Source: Staphylococcus sp. IVB6214 (GTDB lineage Bacteria > Bacillota > Bacilli > Staphylococcales > Staphylococcaceae). Taken from it: 64,000 nt of DNA. Each line of letters opens with the position of its first letter. The stretch's first letter is position 1. Positions 1 through 9,221 of this stretch are shown piece after piece. The notes below the pieces were generated by a model. That model had not been told where the DNA came from, ran no database searches, and saw nothing but the letters and a program-made list of their open reading frames with translations. Where the stretch lies: positions 310,001 through 374,000 of the forward strand of contig NZ_CP094723.1 in the NCBI RefSeq assembly GCF_025558585.1. Direction: 5' to 3'. Both the position numbers and the translations under genes were made by a program.

Positions 1-564
1 GGCGCTGGTGGTAATTCACCACGTGGTACAACAGATGATGAAAGATACAATACTGATAATGATAAGAGCAGCAAAACATTTTTTGACTTAGATGCTAAAA
101 GTGTAGGATTTGTAATGGATCTGAACTTTTTAGGGACATTTATTCCGTCACAAGTGTTTGGTGCGGATATGGTGGATAAATCAGAGGCAGCTATTGTTAA
201 TATTTCATCTATGAATGCATTTACGCCACTTACAAAAATTCCGGCATATAGTGGTGCCAAGTCAGCTGTTAGCAACTTTACACAATGGTTAAGTGTTTAC
301 TTCTCAAAAACGAATATTCGCGTGAATGCAATTGCACCTGGTTTTTTAATTACCGCACAAAATGAAAGTTTATTATTAAATGAAGACGGCAGTTATACAG
401 CACGTTCAGAAAAGATATTAAATGCAACACCAATGGAACGTTTCGGTAAACCAGAAGAATTGATAGGTGCATTGTTATTCTTAGTTGATACGCAAAGTGC
501 AAGCTTTATTAATGGTGTTGTGTTACCGGTTGATGGTGGTTTTAATGCCTATTCTGGCGTTTAA
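1..564 (+). CDS. SDR-family oxidoreductase, probably D-fructuronate reductase (D-mannonate oxidoreductase); 5' end outside window
   Basis: The reading frame is open from base 1, so the start codon lies upstream of the window. The visible part begins with GAGGNSPRGTTD, a cofactor-binding glycine-rich segment of the kind seen in SDR fructuronate reductases. It is followed by the SDR serine (NISSMNAF) and the catalytic YxxxK (YSGAK). The C-terminal PVDGGFNAYSG ending is typical of SDR enzymes. Such enzymes interconvert D-fructuronate and D-mannonate with NAD(H) in hexuronate breakdown. The next gene, 24 bases on with its own strong SD, is a beta-glucuronidase, which supports a hexuronate role. 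The substrate is inferred from context; the SDR fold is certain. Confidence 0.8.
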   Translation, partial: GAGGNSPRGTTDDERYNTDNDKSSKTFFDLDAKSVGFVMDLNFLGTFIPSQVFGADMVDKSEAAIVNISSMNAFTPLTKIPAYSGAKSAVSNFTQWLSVYFSKTNIRVNAIAPGFLITAQNESLLLNEDGSYTARSEKILNATPMERFGKPEELIGALLFLVDTQSASFINGVVLPVDGGFNAYSGV

Positions 565-588
565 AATTTGAGAGAGGAGTTCTAATCA

Positions 589-2391
589 ATGTTATATCCA
601 ATAAATACAGAATCTAGACAAGTGATTGATCTTTCAGGTGTTTGGCAGTTTAAACTTGTACAAAGAGATGAAGTCGTTGATCCCAAAAAACCTTTAGATA
701 CTGACCAAGTAATGGCAGTTCCTGGTTCATATAATGATCAAGGAATCATACAAGAAATTCGACAACATGTTGGAGACGTATGGTATGAACGTCATTTTGT
801 TATTTCAAGACAAATGAGAGATGAACGTATTGTATTACGATTTGGCTCAGCGACACATCATGCAACTGTCTATATCGATGGTGAAGAAGTAGTGACACAT
901 TCAGGAGGTTTTTTACCATTTGAAGTTGATATTAGTCAATATGCAGTAGGTGCACATCGTCTGACAGTAAAAGTCAATAATATTTTGACGTATGAGACGT
1001 TACCAGTAGGTACATTTGAAGAAGTAGAACGCAATGGTAAGACGATCTTAAAAAATAGTCCGAACTTTGACTTTTTCAACTATGCAGGGTTGCATCGTCC
1101 TGTGAAAATATACACAACACCGAAATGTTATATTCAAGACATTCGTATTGTACCAACAGTAAAAGACAATGGTACAAGTGATGTAAGATATGAAATTGAT
1201 GTAGCAGGAGACACAGCATCAGTTGATCGTATTAAGATATCAGTTGTAGATGCCAAAGGTCATGTAGTCGCAGAAGATGAAGGTCAATCAGGTGATATTC
1301 ATATTGATAGTCCGTGTTTATGGCAACCGATGAATGCATATTTATATCGATTAGAAGTTGCGTTATATCATGAAGACACATGTATTGATGTTTATGAAGA
1401 GCGCTTCGGTATTCGTTCAGTTGAAGTGAAAGATGGTCAATTTTTAATTAATGGAAGTCCATTTTATTTTAAAGGCTTTGGTAAGCATGAAGATACGTAT
1501 TATCATGGACGTGGTCTTAATGAAACAGCCAATGTTTTAGATATTAACTTGATGAAGTGGATTGGCGCAAACTCATTTAGAACATCACATTATCCATATT
1601 CTGAAGAGATGATGCGACTCGCAGATGAACAAGGTATTGTTGTGATTGATGAGACGACAGCAGTTGGCTTACACTTGAACTTTATGGCAACGCTAGGTGG
1701 CACGAGTGACAATGATACTTGGAAAGGGTTAAAAACACATCAAGCACACCGAGAAGTGATTGAAGGATTGATTCAGCGGGATAAAAACCATGCTTGCGTT
1801 GTCATGTGGTCAATTGCGAATGAACCTGAGTCAAATGCACCGGGTGCTAAAGAATACTTTGCGCCATTTGTACAACTGGCAAGAGACTTAGATCCACAAC
1901 AACGACCTGTGACAATTGTAACAATATTAACTGCTAGTCCAGAAACTTGTGAAGTACAAGACTTAATTGATGTAATTTGCTTAAATCGTTATTATGGCTG
2001 GTACACACAAACAGGTGATTTGGAAGGGGCAAAAGAAGCACTGGCAAAAGAGTTGGATACATGGACTGAGAAGCAACCTGGTAAACCAATAATGTTTACA
2101 GAGTATGGCGCAGATACAATTGCAGGATTCCATGCAATTGACGACCAAGTATTTACGGAAGAGTATCAATTAGCATATTACAAAGCAAATCATGAAGTTG
2201 TCGATCGATATCCAAACTTTGTTGGAGAACAAACTTGGAACTTTGCTGACTTTGAAACAAGCAATGGTATTTTCCGAGCGCAAGGCAATAAAAAAGGTAT
2301 ATTCACACGTGAACGTAGACCGAAATTGATTGCGCATTATTTCAAAGAACGTTGGCATGAAATTCCTGATTTTGGTTATAAAACGAAATAG
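589..2391 (+). CDS. uidA: Beta-glucuronidase (glycoside hydrolase family 2)
   Basis: A 600-residue GH2 enzyme that releases D-glucuronate from beta-glucuronides in the cytoplasm. An N-terminal jelly-roll sugar-binding domain (about 10-180) and an immunoglobulin-like domain (about 180-275) precede the TIM barrel. Glu412 in SIANEP is the acid/base and Glu505 in FTEYGAD the nucleophile, matching E413/E504 of the E. coli enzyme. NRYYGWY and the GNKKGIF (N-x-K) motif that recognises the glucuronate carboxylate are both present, which separates it from beta-galactosidases. SD GAGAGGAG lies upstream of the ATG. It is the last gene of the operon and is followed by a terminator. No signal peptide, so substrate must be imported. 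Confidence 0.95.
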   Translation: MLYPINTESRQVIDLSGVWQFKLVQRDEVVDPKKPLDTDQVMAVPGSYNDQGIIQEIRQHVGDVWYERHFVISRQMRDERIVLRFGSATHHATVYIDGEEVVTHSGGFLPFEVDISQYAVGAHRLTVKVNNILTYETLPVGTFEEVERNGKTILKNSPNFDFFNYAGLHRPVKIYTTPKCYIQDIRIVPTVKDNGTSDVRYEIDVAGDTASVDRIKISVVDAKGHVVAEDEGQSGDIHIDSPCLWQPMNAYLYRLEVALYHEDTCIDVYEERFGIRSVEVKDGQFLINGSPFYFKGFGKHEDTYYHGRGLNETANVLDINLMKWIGANSFRTSHYPYSEEMMRLADEQGIVVIDETTAVGLHLNFMATLGGTSDNDTWKGLKTHQAHREVIEGLIQRDKNHACVVMWSIANEPESNAPGAKEYFAPFVQLARDLDPQQRPVTIVTILTASPETCEVQDLIDVICLNRYYGWYTQTGDLEGAKEALAKELDTWTEKQPGKPIMFTEYGADTIAGFHAIDDQVFTEEYQLAYYKANHEVVDRYPNFVGEQTWNFADFETSNGIFRAQGNKKGIFTRERRPKLIAHYFKERWHEIPDFGYKTK

Positions 2392-2397
2392 ACATTA

Positions 2398-2435
2398 AAA
2401 GGCTCCACGCTATTTACATAGTGTGGGGCTTTATA
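2398..2435 (+). terminator. Rho-independent terminator after uidA
   Basis: An imperfect stem pairs GGCTCCAC and CTAT with ATAG and GTGGGGCT, followed by a short T-rich stretch. Its right arm is repeated exactly in the terminator of the small toxin gene about 550 bases downstream. Confidence 0.75.
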
Positions 2436-2832
2436 TATTGGTGGTACTTGAGATGATTAAACATAATATATTTACAAACGAAAGCGAGTTATATCATTGT
2501 AGAATTTGTAACAATTAATAGAAGGAGATATAAAGTTTTTTAGGTTGGCAATGATATGAAACTGTGATGAAGTGAAACTTAAATAGTCTGAACAGTAAAT
2601 ACTTACCTAATAGGTAGTGTAGTGTTAAAAATTACGATTTCTCATAAAATGAAAAAGATTTTTATATTATATTAAAATAGTGATGGTAACAGTTTAAAAT
2701 ATCTAAAAAATGCAGGAAAAACAGTAAAAAAATCGAATAAATGAAAGGTGACGAAAAGAATACTGACATGATAATATCATAACATCGCCAAAACTTTTGG
2801 CGTCAAATTGACGTTGAGAGGAGGTGCCTAAA
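2436..2832. other. Non-coding region upstream of the small toxin gene; two adjacent perfect palindromes
   Basis: About 400 very AT-rich bases with no convincing ORF. Two perfect palindromes sit side by side at 2786-2802 (CGCCAAAAcTTTTGGCG) and 2801-2813 (CGTCAAaTTGACG), just before the SD GAGAGGAGGTG of the 32-codon gene. Such structures could form a translation-controlling leader or mark the overlap with an antisense RNA. On the minus strand, TTGACG followed about 19 bases later by TATGAT is a possible but poorly spaced antisense promoter. Function is inferred. Confidence 0.5.
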
Positions 2833-2931
2833 ATGATTTGCGTACTGGAGAATATTGCAGTCGGAATCATCAGCGGCTGTATTGTTGCGATTTTTGCTCA
2901 ATGGCTAGGTAATCGTAACAAGCAAAAATAA
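2833..2931 (+). CDS. Small hydrophobic toxin-like peptide, PepA1/Fst-type (putative type I toxin)
   Basis: A 32-residue ORF with a very strong SD (GAGAGGAGGTG). The peptide has one hydrophobic segment (about residues 7-22), the element ISGCIVAIFAQWL and a basic tail GNRNKQK. This layout closely resembles S. aureus PepA1 (SprA1), which carries ISGC, then AIAFF, then YWLSRRNTK, and more distantly the Fst toxins. Such peptides insert in the membrane and are held off by a cis-antisense RNA. A leader with two palindromes lies upstream and a strong two-sided terminator 24 bases downstream, matching the usual compact architecture. The antisense RNA itself is not proven. Similarity is judged from memory of PepA1. 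Confidence 0.75.
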   Translation: MICVLENIAVGIISGCIVAIFAQWLGNRNKQK

Positions 2932-2954
2932 AGGCGATAATAGCCATCACTAAT

Positions 2955-2990
2955 AAAGCCCCACACTACCGCAAATAGTGTGGGGCTTTG
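2955..2990. terminator. Bidirectional terminator of the toxin module
   Basis: A perfect 14-bp stem, AAAGCCCCACACTA against TAGTGTGGGGCTTT with a 7-base loop, begins with A and ends with T on both strands. It could therefore stop the toxin RNA and a convergent transcript. Confidence 0.85.
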
Positions 2991-3088
2991 GTGCTTAAAA
3001 TGATTTAGTACTGACTTATATTATACTACTATAACGGATAGGAAACAAGTGTTTTTATAAGAATTACTACACCAAAAGATGATTTCTA

Positions 3089-3970
3089 TTACGGTTGGCG
3101 ATATGTTAATTTTGCAAAAGCATCATGTTGATGGATTGACTCTTCATTACGACATTCAATATCAAAGCCTGTGAGCCATGTTACTTCTACCAAATCGGCT
3201 GCAATGAGTCGAATTAAATCTTCAACAAATCGTGGGTTTTCATAGGCACGTTCTGTAACGCTCTTTTCATCCGGTCTTTTTAAGATAGGGTATAACATTG
3301 AGCTAGCATTGGCTTCCATCGCATCTAATAAGACTTCCTTGTAGTCTGACGGTAGTGTCGTATGTTGATCAATATAAGCTTTGACAGTGATAATACCACG
3401 TTGGTTATGCGCAGAATATTCACTGATTTCTTTTGAACACGGACAAAGTGTTGTAACAGCAGCTGTCAAAGTGAGCGTTTTACGTGCCACTTTATCATCT
3501 TGTACAGCTAAGCCATATGTCACGTCTGCATGACCGACTGCTTTGATACCTGTAACAGGACTGAGTCGATTGAAAAACCATTTGCCTGAGACATCGACTC
3601 CAGCACTGTGTTGGTTCATGCGTGACTTAAGTGTATGCAAAAGTGACGTGAGTGCATCAAAATCTAAGCGAATACCATTATCGTATTCTGATTCTACTGC
3701 TTCTAGAATACGACTCATGTTAATGCCCTTTTCATCTTGATTTAAGCTCGTTGAAAAGCTGAAGTTACCGGCAGTTTGAAACTGGTCAATCCATACAGGA
3801 TAAACAAGGTTTTTGATACCTACTTGTTCAATTTCAAACAAAAAGTTTTTATGCGTACTTTGAAGGTCCGTCATCTCTGCTTTGGTTGTTGGCTTTGTCC
3901 CTTTAATCGGGTCCACGGAACCAAAGTGTTTCCAACGTCCTTCACGCGTTGATAAATCAAATTCAGTCAT
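3089..3970 (-). CDS. folE2: GTP cyclohydrolase IB
   Basis: A 293-residue protein of the FolE2 (GTP cyclohydrolase IB) family. It converts GTP to 7,8-dihydroneopterin triphosphate at the head of tetrahydrofolate synthesis. The family signature [11 protein letters not shown] with the metal-binding cysteine region lies near the middle of the protein, and HNQRG follows as expected. The length is normal for the family. The start has the SD GGAGG 8 bases before the ATG. It is transcribed in the same direction as bshB2 and yojF upstream, with only about 50 bases between, so it may be the last gene of that unit. FolE2 enzymes are known to be less dependent on zinc than FolE. Confidence 0.93.
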   Translation of the reverse strand: MTEFDLSTREGRWKHFGSVDPIKGTKPTTKAEMTDLQSTHKNFLFEIEQVGIKNLVYPVWIDQFQTAGNFSFSTSLNQDEKGINMSRILEAVESEYDNGIRLDFDALTSLLHTLKSRMNQHSAGVDVSGKWFFNRLSPVTGIKAVGHADVTYGLAVQDDKVARKTLTLTAAVTTLCPCSKEISEYSAHNQRGIITVKAYIDQHTTLPSDYKEVLLDAMEANASSMLYPILKRPDEKSVTERAYENPRFVEDLIRLIAADLVEVTWLTGFDIECRNEESIHQHDAFAKLTYRQP

Positions 3971-4019
3971 GTTATTCCTCCACTAAAATGTCACAGTCAG
4001 TCATGTGGCACTGTGCAAT

Positions 4020-4697
4020 TTATTTAAAACGATAAGTCCAATAAAATTCTTTAGATAAGTACGTTTCAGCATCACTTGGTGCACCTGAGACATCTTTCTC
4101 AGGATTCGCCAATTGTTCTAGGAATGGACCTGTCTGTGATGCGTGTGCTTTAAAAGCACGTAACTTGTGATCTTTGTATGCTGAAACATCGTTCACGATA
4201 TCCGGTTCACCGAGTGCGTCATAGGCATCATTACTAAATGCGACAAGCCATAACTTTGGACGCTCCGCTTCTGGCATACGTCCCACTGTGCGAACAACGG
4301 CATCCGCAGTTGCTTCGTGGTCTGGATGCACAGCATAACCCGGGTAAAATGAAATAATCGTAGTCGGTTGTGTCTCATCAATCAATGATTGCACCATCGC
4401 ATCCATTTCATCATACGGTTCAAACTCCACTGTTTTATCGCGCAAGCCCATTTTGCGCAAGTCTGTAATCCCGATCTCTTTCATTGCCTGCTCCAGTTCG
4501 CGTTCACGGATAGTTGGCAGTGATTCACGTGTCGCAAAAGGGGGATTGCCTAAGTGTCTTCCCATTTGTCCAAGTGTTAAGCAGGCATATGTCACTGGAA
4601 CACCTTGGTTAACAAAGCGTGCTAACGTCCCTGCTGAAGAGAATGTCTCATCGTCAGGATGTGGAAAGATGACGAGTACATGTTTTTCAGATGTCAT
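4020..4697 (-). CDS. bshB2: Bacillithiol biosynthesis deacetylase BshB2
   Basis: A 225-residue PIG-L/LmbE-type zinc deacetylase that removes acetate from GlcNAc-malate to give GlcN-malate in bacillithiol synthesis. The N-terminal metal motif HPDDET and the downstream HPDHEA histidines are both present. The preceding gene is a YojF-like protein, the same pairing as yojF-bshB2 in Bacillus. It starts 18 bases after yojF ends, so the two are probably co-transcribed. SD GGGAG precedes the ATG. Confusion with other LmbE deacetylases is unlikely given the neighbour. Confidence 0.9.
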   Translation of the reverse strand: MTSEKHVLVIFPHPDDETFSSAGTLARFVNQGVPVTYACLTLGQMGRHLGNPPFATRESLPTIRERELEQAMKEIGITDLRKMGLRDKTVEFEPYDEMDAMVQSLIDETQPTTIISFYPGYAVHPDHEATADAVVRTVGRMPEAERPKLWLVAFSNDAYDALGEPDIVNDVSAYKDHKLRAFKAHASQTGPFLEQLANPEKDVSGAPSDAETYLSKEFYWTYRFK

Positions 4698-4715
4698 AAA
4701 ATGTCAACTCCCTTA

Positions 4716-5084
4716 TTATGTGTCAAATGGATGATGGCTGATTTCGAGTGCAGCTGCCAACTGCCCTTCATAGTTAAAACCAGCAAGTAAAAATTCACCA
4801 TTATCATTTAATTCGTAATGCGTGAGTCCTTGTACATAGACCCAGCCATTGTTGTTTAATTTTAAGCCTACACGAAATGGATCTTTGTCGCCACCTTTGA
4901 GTTGTGCATGTTGAAAAGTGACTTGAATATTGCGTAAAAAAGTCCCTGCATTAAAAACACGTTGATCAAAGTGATTGGCGTATGCCCCGTTTGTTGTCTC
5001 AACGTGTAAGTAGACAGGCTTATTCGCAAATTGATCTAACAATGCTTGAACGGCTTCATTGGTAATCGGTTGCAAAGCTTTCAC
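4716..5084 (-). CDS. yojF: YojF/DUF1806-family protein
   Basis: About 122 residues, DUF1806 family, no proven biochemical role. The conserved core THVET-like stretch VETTNGAYANHFDQRVFNAG and the C-terminal YEGQLAAALEISHHPF are readily recognised. It lies directly upstream of bshB2, the arrangement kept in bacilli, so a link to bacillithiol metabolism is inferred. The GTG at 5084 is preferred because GAGG lies 6 bases before it; an in-frame ATG at 5096 lacks an SD. Confidence 0.82.
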   Translation of the reverse strand: MKALQPITNEAVQALLDQFANKPVYLHVETTNGAYANHFDQRVFNAGTFLRNIQVTFQHAQLKGGDKDPFRVGLKLNNNGWVYVQGLTHYELNDNGEFLLAGFNYEGQLAAALEISHHPFDT

Positions 5085-5153
5085 TGCCTTCCTCATCAGT
5101 TTATCTGTTTATTTTACTAAAAACTCATTGAAATTTATATACCTCTGCTCACT

Positions 5154-5987
5154 TTATTGCGTAAAATCATTAGAATTTTTAGAATGACTATGTTTTGATA
5201 TCAGTTCATGATGACTTCTTGAGTAGTGCTCTAAACATGTTGCGTCTTGTAATAGGTGATAACTGACAAGGTCAATAATGAATTGGTTAGAGAGTTGACT
5301 ATTGATGAAGTAAGCATCATGTGTGTGACGTTTGTCTGCTGTCGTAATGATGCGTGTACAATGACGTGTTAGTGCTTCAGTTTCAAAATGGGAAAGTGCG
5401 ATAATCTTTGCTCCGCTTGCTTGTCCATGTGCAATGCTCGTAATAATTTCCTTTGTGGCACCACTATTGGTCAGTGCAACAATGGTCGTACGTGCACTAC
5501 ACATTTGACCGATAATAGACATCAAATGCGCATCTGTTATCGCAATGGTATTGAAGCCCATACGTGCAGTGCGGAAATAAAATTCTTGTGCGCTTAATCC
5601 AGAGCTGCCAATTCCAATAAAAATGAGTTTTTCACTTTCTTGAATCGCTCGTACTAAATACATTAAGTCATCTTCTACAATAAATTCTCCTGTGTGATTC
5701 AGAATAGACATATAGTGTTGGTGTAGTACTTGTATCGAAGGAGTGTTATCAATTTTTTCAGTTTGTCGTTCATGTAAGACTGCAAAACGAAAGGATTGGA
5801 AGCCGTCATAACCGAGTTTATAGACGAAGCGTGTAATACTGGAGGGTGAGACATCGACTGCCATAGCAATTGTATGAATTGCCCCAATATCTGTATGGTC
5901 TTCTAGTTTCAGAATATAGTCCGCAATTTTTTGATCGGTTTTCGTCAGAGTATGACGATATTTTTGAATGCGATTTTCAAGTTTCAT
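5154..5987 (-). CDS. MurR/RpiR-family transcriptional regulator
   Basis: A 277-residue regulator with an N-terminal RpiR helix-turn-helix domain (about 1-75, containing SPSSITRFVYKLGYDGF) and a C-terminal SIS sugar-phosphate-binding domain (about 105-240, with IGIGSSGLSAQEF and LTNSGATKEI). It is divergent from the PTS-nanE-nagB operon, with only 121 bases between the start codons. It is therefore the probable sensor of that operon, with ManNAc-6P, GlcNAc-6P or another sugar phosphate as likely ligand. This is comparable to the RpiR-type NanR of sialic-acid loci. SD AAGGGGG lies before the ATG. Confidence 0.88.
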   Translation of the reverse strand: MKLENRIQKYRHTLTKTDQKIADYILKLEDHTDIGAIHTIAMAVDVSPSSITRFVYKLGYDGFQSFRFAVLHERQTEKIDNTPSIQVLHQHYMSILNHTGEFIVEDDLMYLVRAIQESEKLIFIGIGSSGLSAQEFYFRTARMGFNTIAITDAHLMSIIGQMCSARTTIVALTNSGATKEIITSIAHGQASGAKIIALSHFETEALTRHCTRIITTADKRHTHDAYFINSQLSNQFIIDLVSYHLLQDATCLEHYSRSHHELISKHSHSKNSNDFTQ

Positions 5988-6014
5988 CGGAATCCCCCTT
6001 TTTTCTCAGTATAT

Positions 6015-6036
6015 TTGAAAAGAAATTCTAATTCAA
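6015..6036. promoter_or_regulatory. Candidate RpiR-type operator between regulator and PTS operon
   Basis: An imperfect palindrome with outer arms TTGAA and TTCAA around a central AGAAATTCT lies in the 121-base divergent intergenic region. Its position fits an operator for the adjacent MurR/RpiR regulator. The match is by symmetry only, not to a known consensus. Confidence 0.4.
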
Positions 6037-6108
6037 TTTTATATATTGAGATAAATTTTCAGAGTGGTATATTTAAGGTGATTAATAGAAGAAAAGTGGG
6101 TGAAAAGT

Positions 6109-7635
6109 ATGAGTAAGGTTTTTGATAGAGCGCAACAGTTTGGGAAGTCGTTTATGTTGCCGATCGCCATTTTACCGGCAGCAGGTCTTTTGTTAGGAAT
6201 AGGTGGTGCGCTCAGTAATCCCAATACAATTAAAGCATATCCGGTATTGGATATTCCGTTTTTACAACATATTTTTGTGTTAATGAGTGCAGCTGGTAAT
6301 ATCGTCTTTCAAAATTTACCAGTGTTATTTGCGATCGGCGTAGCGGTTGGACTTGCGAAAAGTGATAAAGGGACGGCAGGTCTTGCTGCTATGTTGGGAT
6401 TCTTAATTATGAATGCCACAATGAACGCACTACTAACTATTACAGATAATCTTGCTGCGAGTGATCAACTTGCTAAGGCAGGGCAAGGGATGGCACTGGG
6501 CATTCAAACAGTAGAAACAGGTGTGTTTGGTGGGATTATCGTAGGGATACTGACGGCAGTCTTGCATAACAAATATAACAAGGTGAACTTACCGCAATTT
6601 TTAGGGTTTTTCGGTGGTTCTCGATTTGTACCGATTGTTACATCATTTGCAGCGATTTTCTTAGGGGTTGTGATGTTTTTCGTATGGCCAGCGGTACAAG
6701 CAGTTATTTTTGGAGCAGGTGGTTTAGTTAATAAAACAGGTGTCATTGGGACGTTAATTTATGGTTTTATTTTACGTATGTTGGGGCCTTTTGGTTTGCA
6801 TCATATTTTCTACCTACCATTCTGGCAAACAGCATTGGGTGGTTCATTAGAAATCAATGGCAAGCTGGTACAAGGGACACAAAATATCTTCTTTGCACAA
6901 TTGGGAGAACCGAATGTACAGCATTATTATGAAGGGGTATCTCGCTATATGTCAGGTCGTTTTATTACGATGATGTTTGGCTTGTTAGGTGCAGCATTGG
7001 CGATTTATCATACTGCCAGACCAGAAAAGAAAAAAGTAGTCGGTGGATTAATGCTTTCTGCTGCTTTAACATCGTTTTTAACAGGTATTACAGAACCACT
7101 TGAGTTCAGTTTCTTATTTGTTGCGCCATTATTATATGTCGTTCATGCAGTGTTAGATGGTTTGGCATTTATGATGGCAGATATTTTTAATATTACAGTC
7201 GGACAAACATTCAGTGGAGGTTTTATAGACTTCATCTTATTCGGTGTTTTACAAGGTCAAACTAAAACCAACTATTTATGGATTATTCCAATTGGACTTG
7301 TTTGGTTCGTATTGTATTATGTGATTTTTAGATTTTTAATTACAAAGTTCAACTTTAAAACACCTGGACGTGAAGATGAAGAAACTGTGCAATCAGTTGA
7401 GAAGAGTGAACGTGCACAAACCATTATTGAAGGTCTGGGCGGTGCTGACAATATCGAATTGGTCGATTGTTGTGCAACACGATTGCGTGTCACGTTAAAA
7501 GATGGTACACAAGTAGATGAAGAGAAGTTAAAGGCTACTGAATCTAGAGGGATTATTCGTAAAGGCAATGGTATTCAAATTGTTTACGGTCCCCATGTAA
7601 CATCTATTAAAAATGAAGTCGAAGAAGCTTTATAA
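6109..7635 (+). CDS. PTS amino-sugar/glucose-family transporter, EIICB
   Basis: A 508-residue membrane permease. The EIIC domain (about 1-400) has many membrane helices and the GITEPLEFSFLFVAPLLY motif of the glucose/GlcNAc class. A C-terminal EIIB domain (about 425-508) carries the phosphorylation cysteine in DCCATRLR (Cys455). No EIIA is fused, so one must come from elsewhere. It is followed 15 bases later by nanE and then nagB. I infer import of an N-acetylated amino sugar as its 6-phosphate, with ManNAc the best fit because NanE acts on ManNAc-6P. GlcNAc or other substrates remain possible. The ATG at 6109 is preferred over a GTG at 6100 because of SD spacing. Confidence 0.85.
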   Translation: MSKVFDRAQQFGKSFMLPIAILPAAGLLLGIGGALSNPNTIKAYPVLDIPFLQHIFVLMSAAGNIVFQNLPVLFAIGVAVGLAKSDKGTAGLAAMLGFLIMNATMNALLTITDNLAASDQLAKAGQGMALGIQTVETGVFGGIIVGILTAVLHNKYNKVNLPQFLGFFGGSRFVPIVTSFAAIFLGVVMFFVWPAVQAVIFGAGGLVNKTGVIGTLIYGFILRMLGPFGLHHIFYLPFWQTALGGSLEINGKLVQGTQNIFFAQLGEPNVQHYYEGVSRYMSGRFITMMFGLLGAALAIYHTARPEKKKVVGGLMLSAALTSFLTGITEPLEFSFLFVAPLLYVVHAVLDGLAFMMADIFNITVGQTFSGGFIDFILFGVLQGQTKTNYLWIIPIGLVWFVLYYVIFRFLITKFNFKTPGREDEETVQSVEKSERAQTIIEGLGGADNIELVDCCATRLRVTLKDGTQVDEEKLKATESRGIIRKGNGIQIVYGPHVTSIKNEVEEAL

Positions 7636-7650
7636 AGGAGAGAAAGAACT

Positions 7651-8319
7651 ATGAAGTTACCAAAAGGATTAATCGTCTCTTGTCAGGCGTTAGAAGATGA
7701 ACCATTACATTCATCCTTCATTATGAGTAAGATGGCACTTGCGGCAAAAGAAGGCGGTGCAGTTGGTATTAGAGTGAACTCAAAAGAAGATATTATCGCG
7801 ATTAAGCAAGAAGTTGACTTACCCGTGATTGGTATTGTGAAGCGTGATTATGATCATTCTTCTGTATTTATAACAGCTACGAAAAAAGAAGTAGATGAGC
7901 TGTTAGAAAGTGGATGCGAAGTCATTGCATTGGATGCAACATTGCGTGAACGCCCAGCAGAAACTTTAGAAGAATTGGTACAGTATATTAGAAATGAAGC
8001 ACCAGAAGTTGAATTAATGGCAGATATCGCAACATTGGAAGAAGCGAAAAATGCAGATCGACTCGGCTTTGATTATATCGGTACGACATTGCATGGCTAT
8101 ACAGAAGACACACAAGGAATGTTACTTTATCAGAATGACTTTGCCTTTTTAACAGATGTATTGGACAATGTGAAACAAAAAGTCATCGCAGAAGGCAATG
8201 TGATCACGCCAGAAATGTTAAAACAAGTTTTTGACAAAGGTGTTTATGCTTCAGTTGTCGGTGGTGCGATCACACGGCCACGTGATATCACGAAGCGCTT
8301 TGTAAGTATGATTCAATAG
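7651..8319 (+). CDS. nanE: N-acetylmannosamine-6-phosphate 2-epimerase
   Basis: A 222-residue TIM-barrel NanE enzyme interconverting ManNAc-6P and GlcNAc-6P. Recognisable family segments are the N-terminal [13 protein letters not shown], the GAVGIRVNS strand, [12 protein letters not shown] and the C-terminal [21 protein letters not shown] lies before the ATG. It sits between a PTS permease and nagB rather than with nanA/nanK/nanT as in the S. aureus sialic-acid locus. That placement suggests direct entry of ManNAc-6P from the PTS. Confidence 0.93.
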   Translation: MKLPKGLIVSCQALEDEPLHSSFIMSKMALAAKEGGAVGIRVNSKEDIIAIKQEVDLPVIGIVKRDYDHSSVFITATKKEVDELLESGCEVIALDATLRERPAETLEELVQYIRNEAPEVELMADIATLEEAKNADRLGFDYIGTTLHGYTEDTQGMLLYQNDFAFLTDVLDNVKQKVIAEGNVITPEMLKQVFDKGVYASVVGGAITRPRDITKRFVSMIQ

Positions 8320-8329
8320 GAGGTTTGGC

Positions 8330-9061
8330 ATGAAAATTACAAATATCGGAGACAAGAAGCAAGCCTCATTCTATGTCGCAACAGAACTATACAAACAAAT
8401 GATACACAAAAAGGAAAGTAAGTTAGGGCTAGCGACAGGTGGTACGATGATTGAGATGTATGAAGCATTGGTGAATTTGTTAGAGAAAAACAAACCAGAT
8501 GTTTCTCACGTTGAAACGTTTAATCTAGATGAGTATATCGGGTTAGACGCAAGTCATCCAACAAGTTACCATCAATATATGAATCAGATTTTATTTGCTC
8601 AGTATAAAGGCTTTGATTCAGAAAAATGCCATTTGCCGAATGGAGTGGCAGAAGATCCGGAAGCGGAAGCAAATCGATATGAAGCATTGTTAGATGAGAA
8701 AGGGCCCATGGATCTTCAAATATTAGGTATTGGTCAAAATGGTCACATCGGCTTTAATGAACCAGGTACTGCATTTGATAGTACGACACATCGTGTTGAT
8801 TTGACAGAGAGTACGATCGAAGCAAATAGTCGATACTTCGATGATATAGCAGATGTCCCGAAACAAGCCATTTCGATGGGGTTACGTTCTATTATGAAAG
8901 CAAAACGTATCATTTTGTTGGCATTTGGAGAACATAAAAAAGAAGCAATCACACAACTGGCAACAGGGAACATCACAACAGATGTACCAGCGACAATTCT
9001 ACATCTACATCCAAACGTTGAAGTGTATGTTGATGATGCCGCAATGCCAGATCAACTATAA
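8330..9061 (+). CDS. nagB: Glucosamine-6-phosphate deaminase
   Basis: A 243-residue NagB converting GlcN-6P to fructose-6P and ammonia. Motifs are GLATGGTMIEMYEAL, FNLDEYIGL and GIGQNGHIGFNEPG, as in Gram-positive NagB. The start lies 10 bases after the nanE stop, with SD GGAGG. No deacetylase (nagA) is in the operon, so GlcNAc-6P deacetylation must be supplied from elsewhere. A strong terminator follows, closing the PTS-nanE-nagB unit. Confidence 0.95.
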   Translation: MKITNIGDKKQASFYVATELYKQMIHKKESKLGLATGGTMIEMYEALVNLLEKNKPDVSHVETFNLDEYIGLDASHPTSYHQYMNQILFAQYKGFDSEKCHLPNGVAEDPEAEANRYEALLDEKGPMDLQILGIGQNGHIGFNEPGTAFDSTTHRVDLTESTIEANSRYFDDIADVPKQAISMGLRSIMKAKRIILLAFGEHKKEAITQLATGNITTDVPATILHLHPNVEVYVDDAAMPDQL

Positions 9062-9074
9062 ATTAGAAACAAAC

Positions 9075-9124
9075 GATCACAATACACACATTGAACAATA
9101 GGGTGGGTATTGTGGTCATTTTTT
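9075..9124 (+). terminator. Rho-independent terminator after nagB
   Basis: GATCACAATAC pairs with GTATTGTGGTC across a 21-base loop, followed by a run of T after ATT. Confidence 0.8.
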
Positions 9125-9221
9125 ATGATTGGATGACTTTGATATGTTTAACAAAAATACATACGGGTACAGCAATGAATGTATCACGTAAGATAATATT
9201 ATGTAGGAGTTGAGTAGAACG

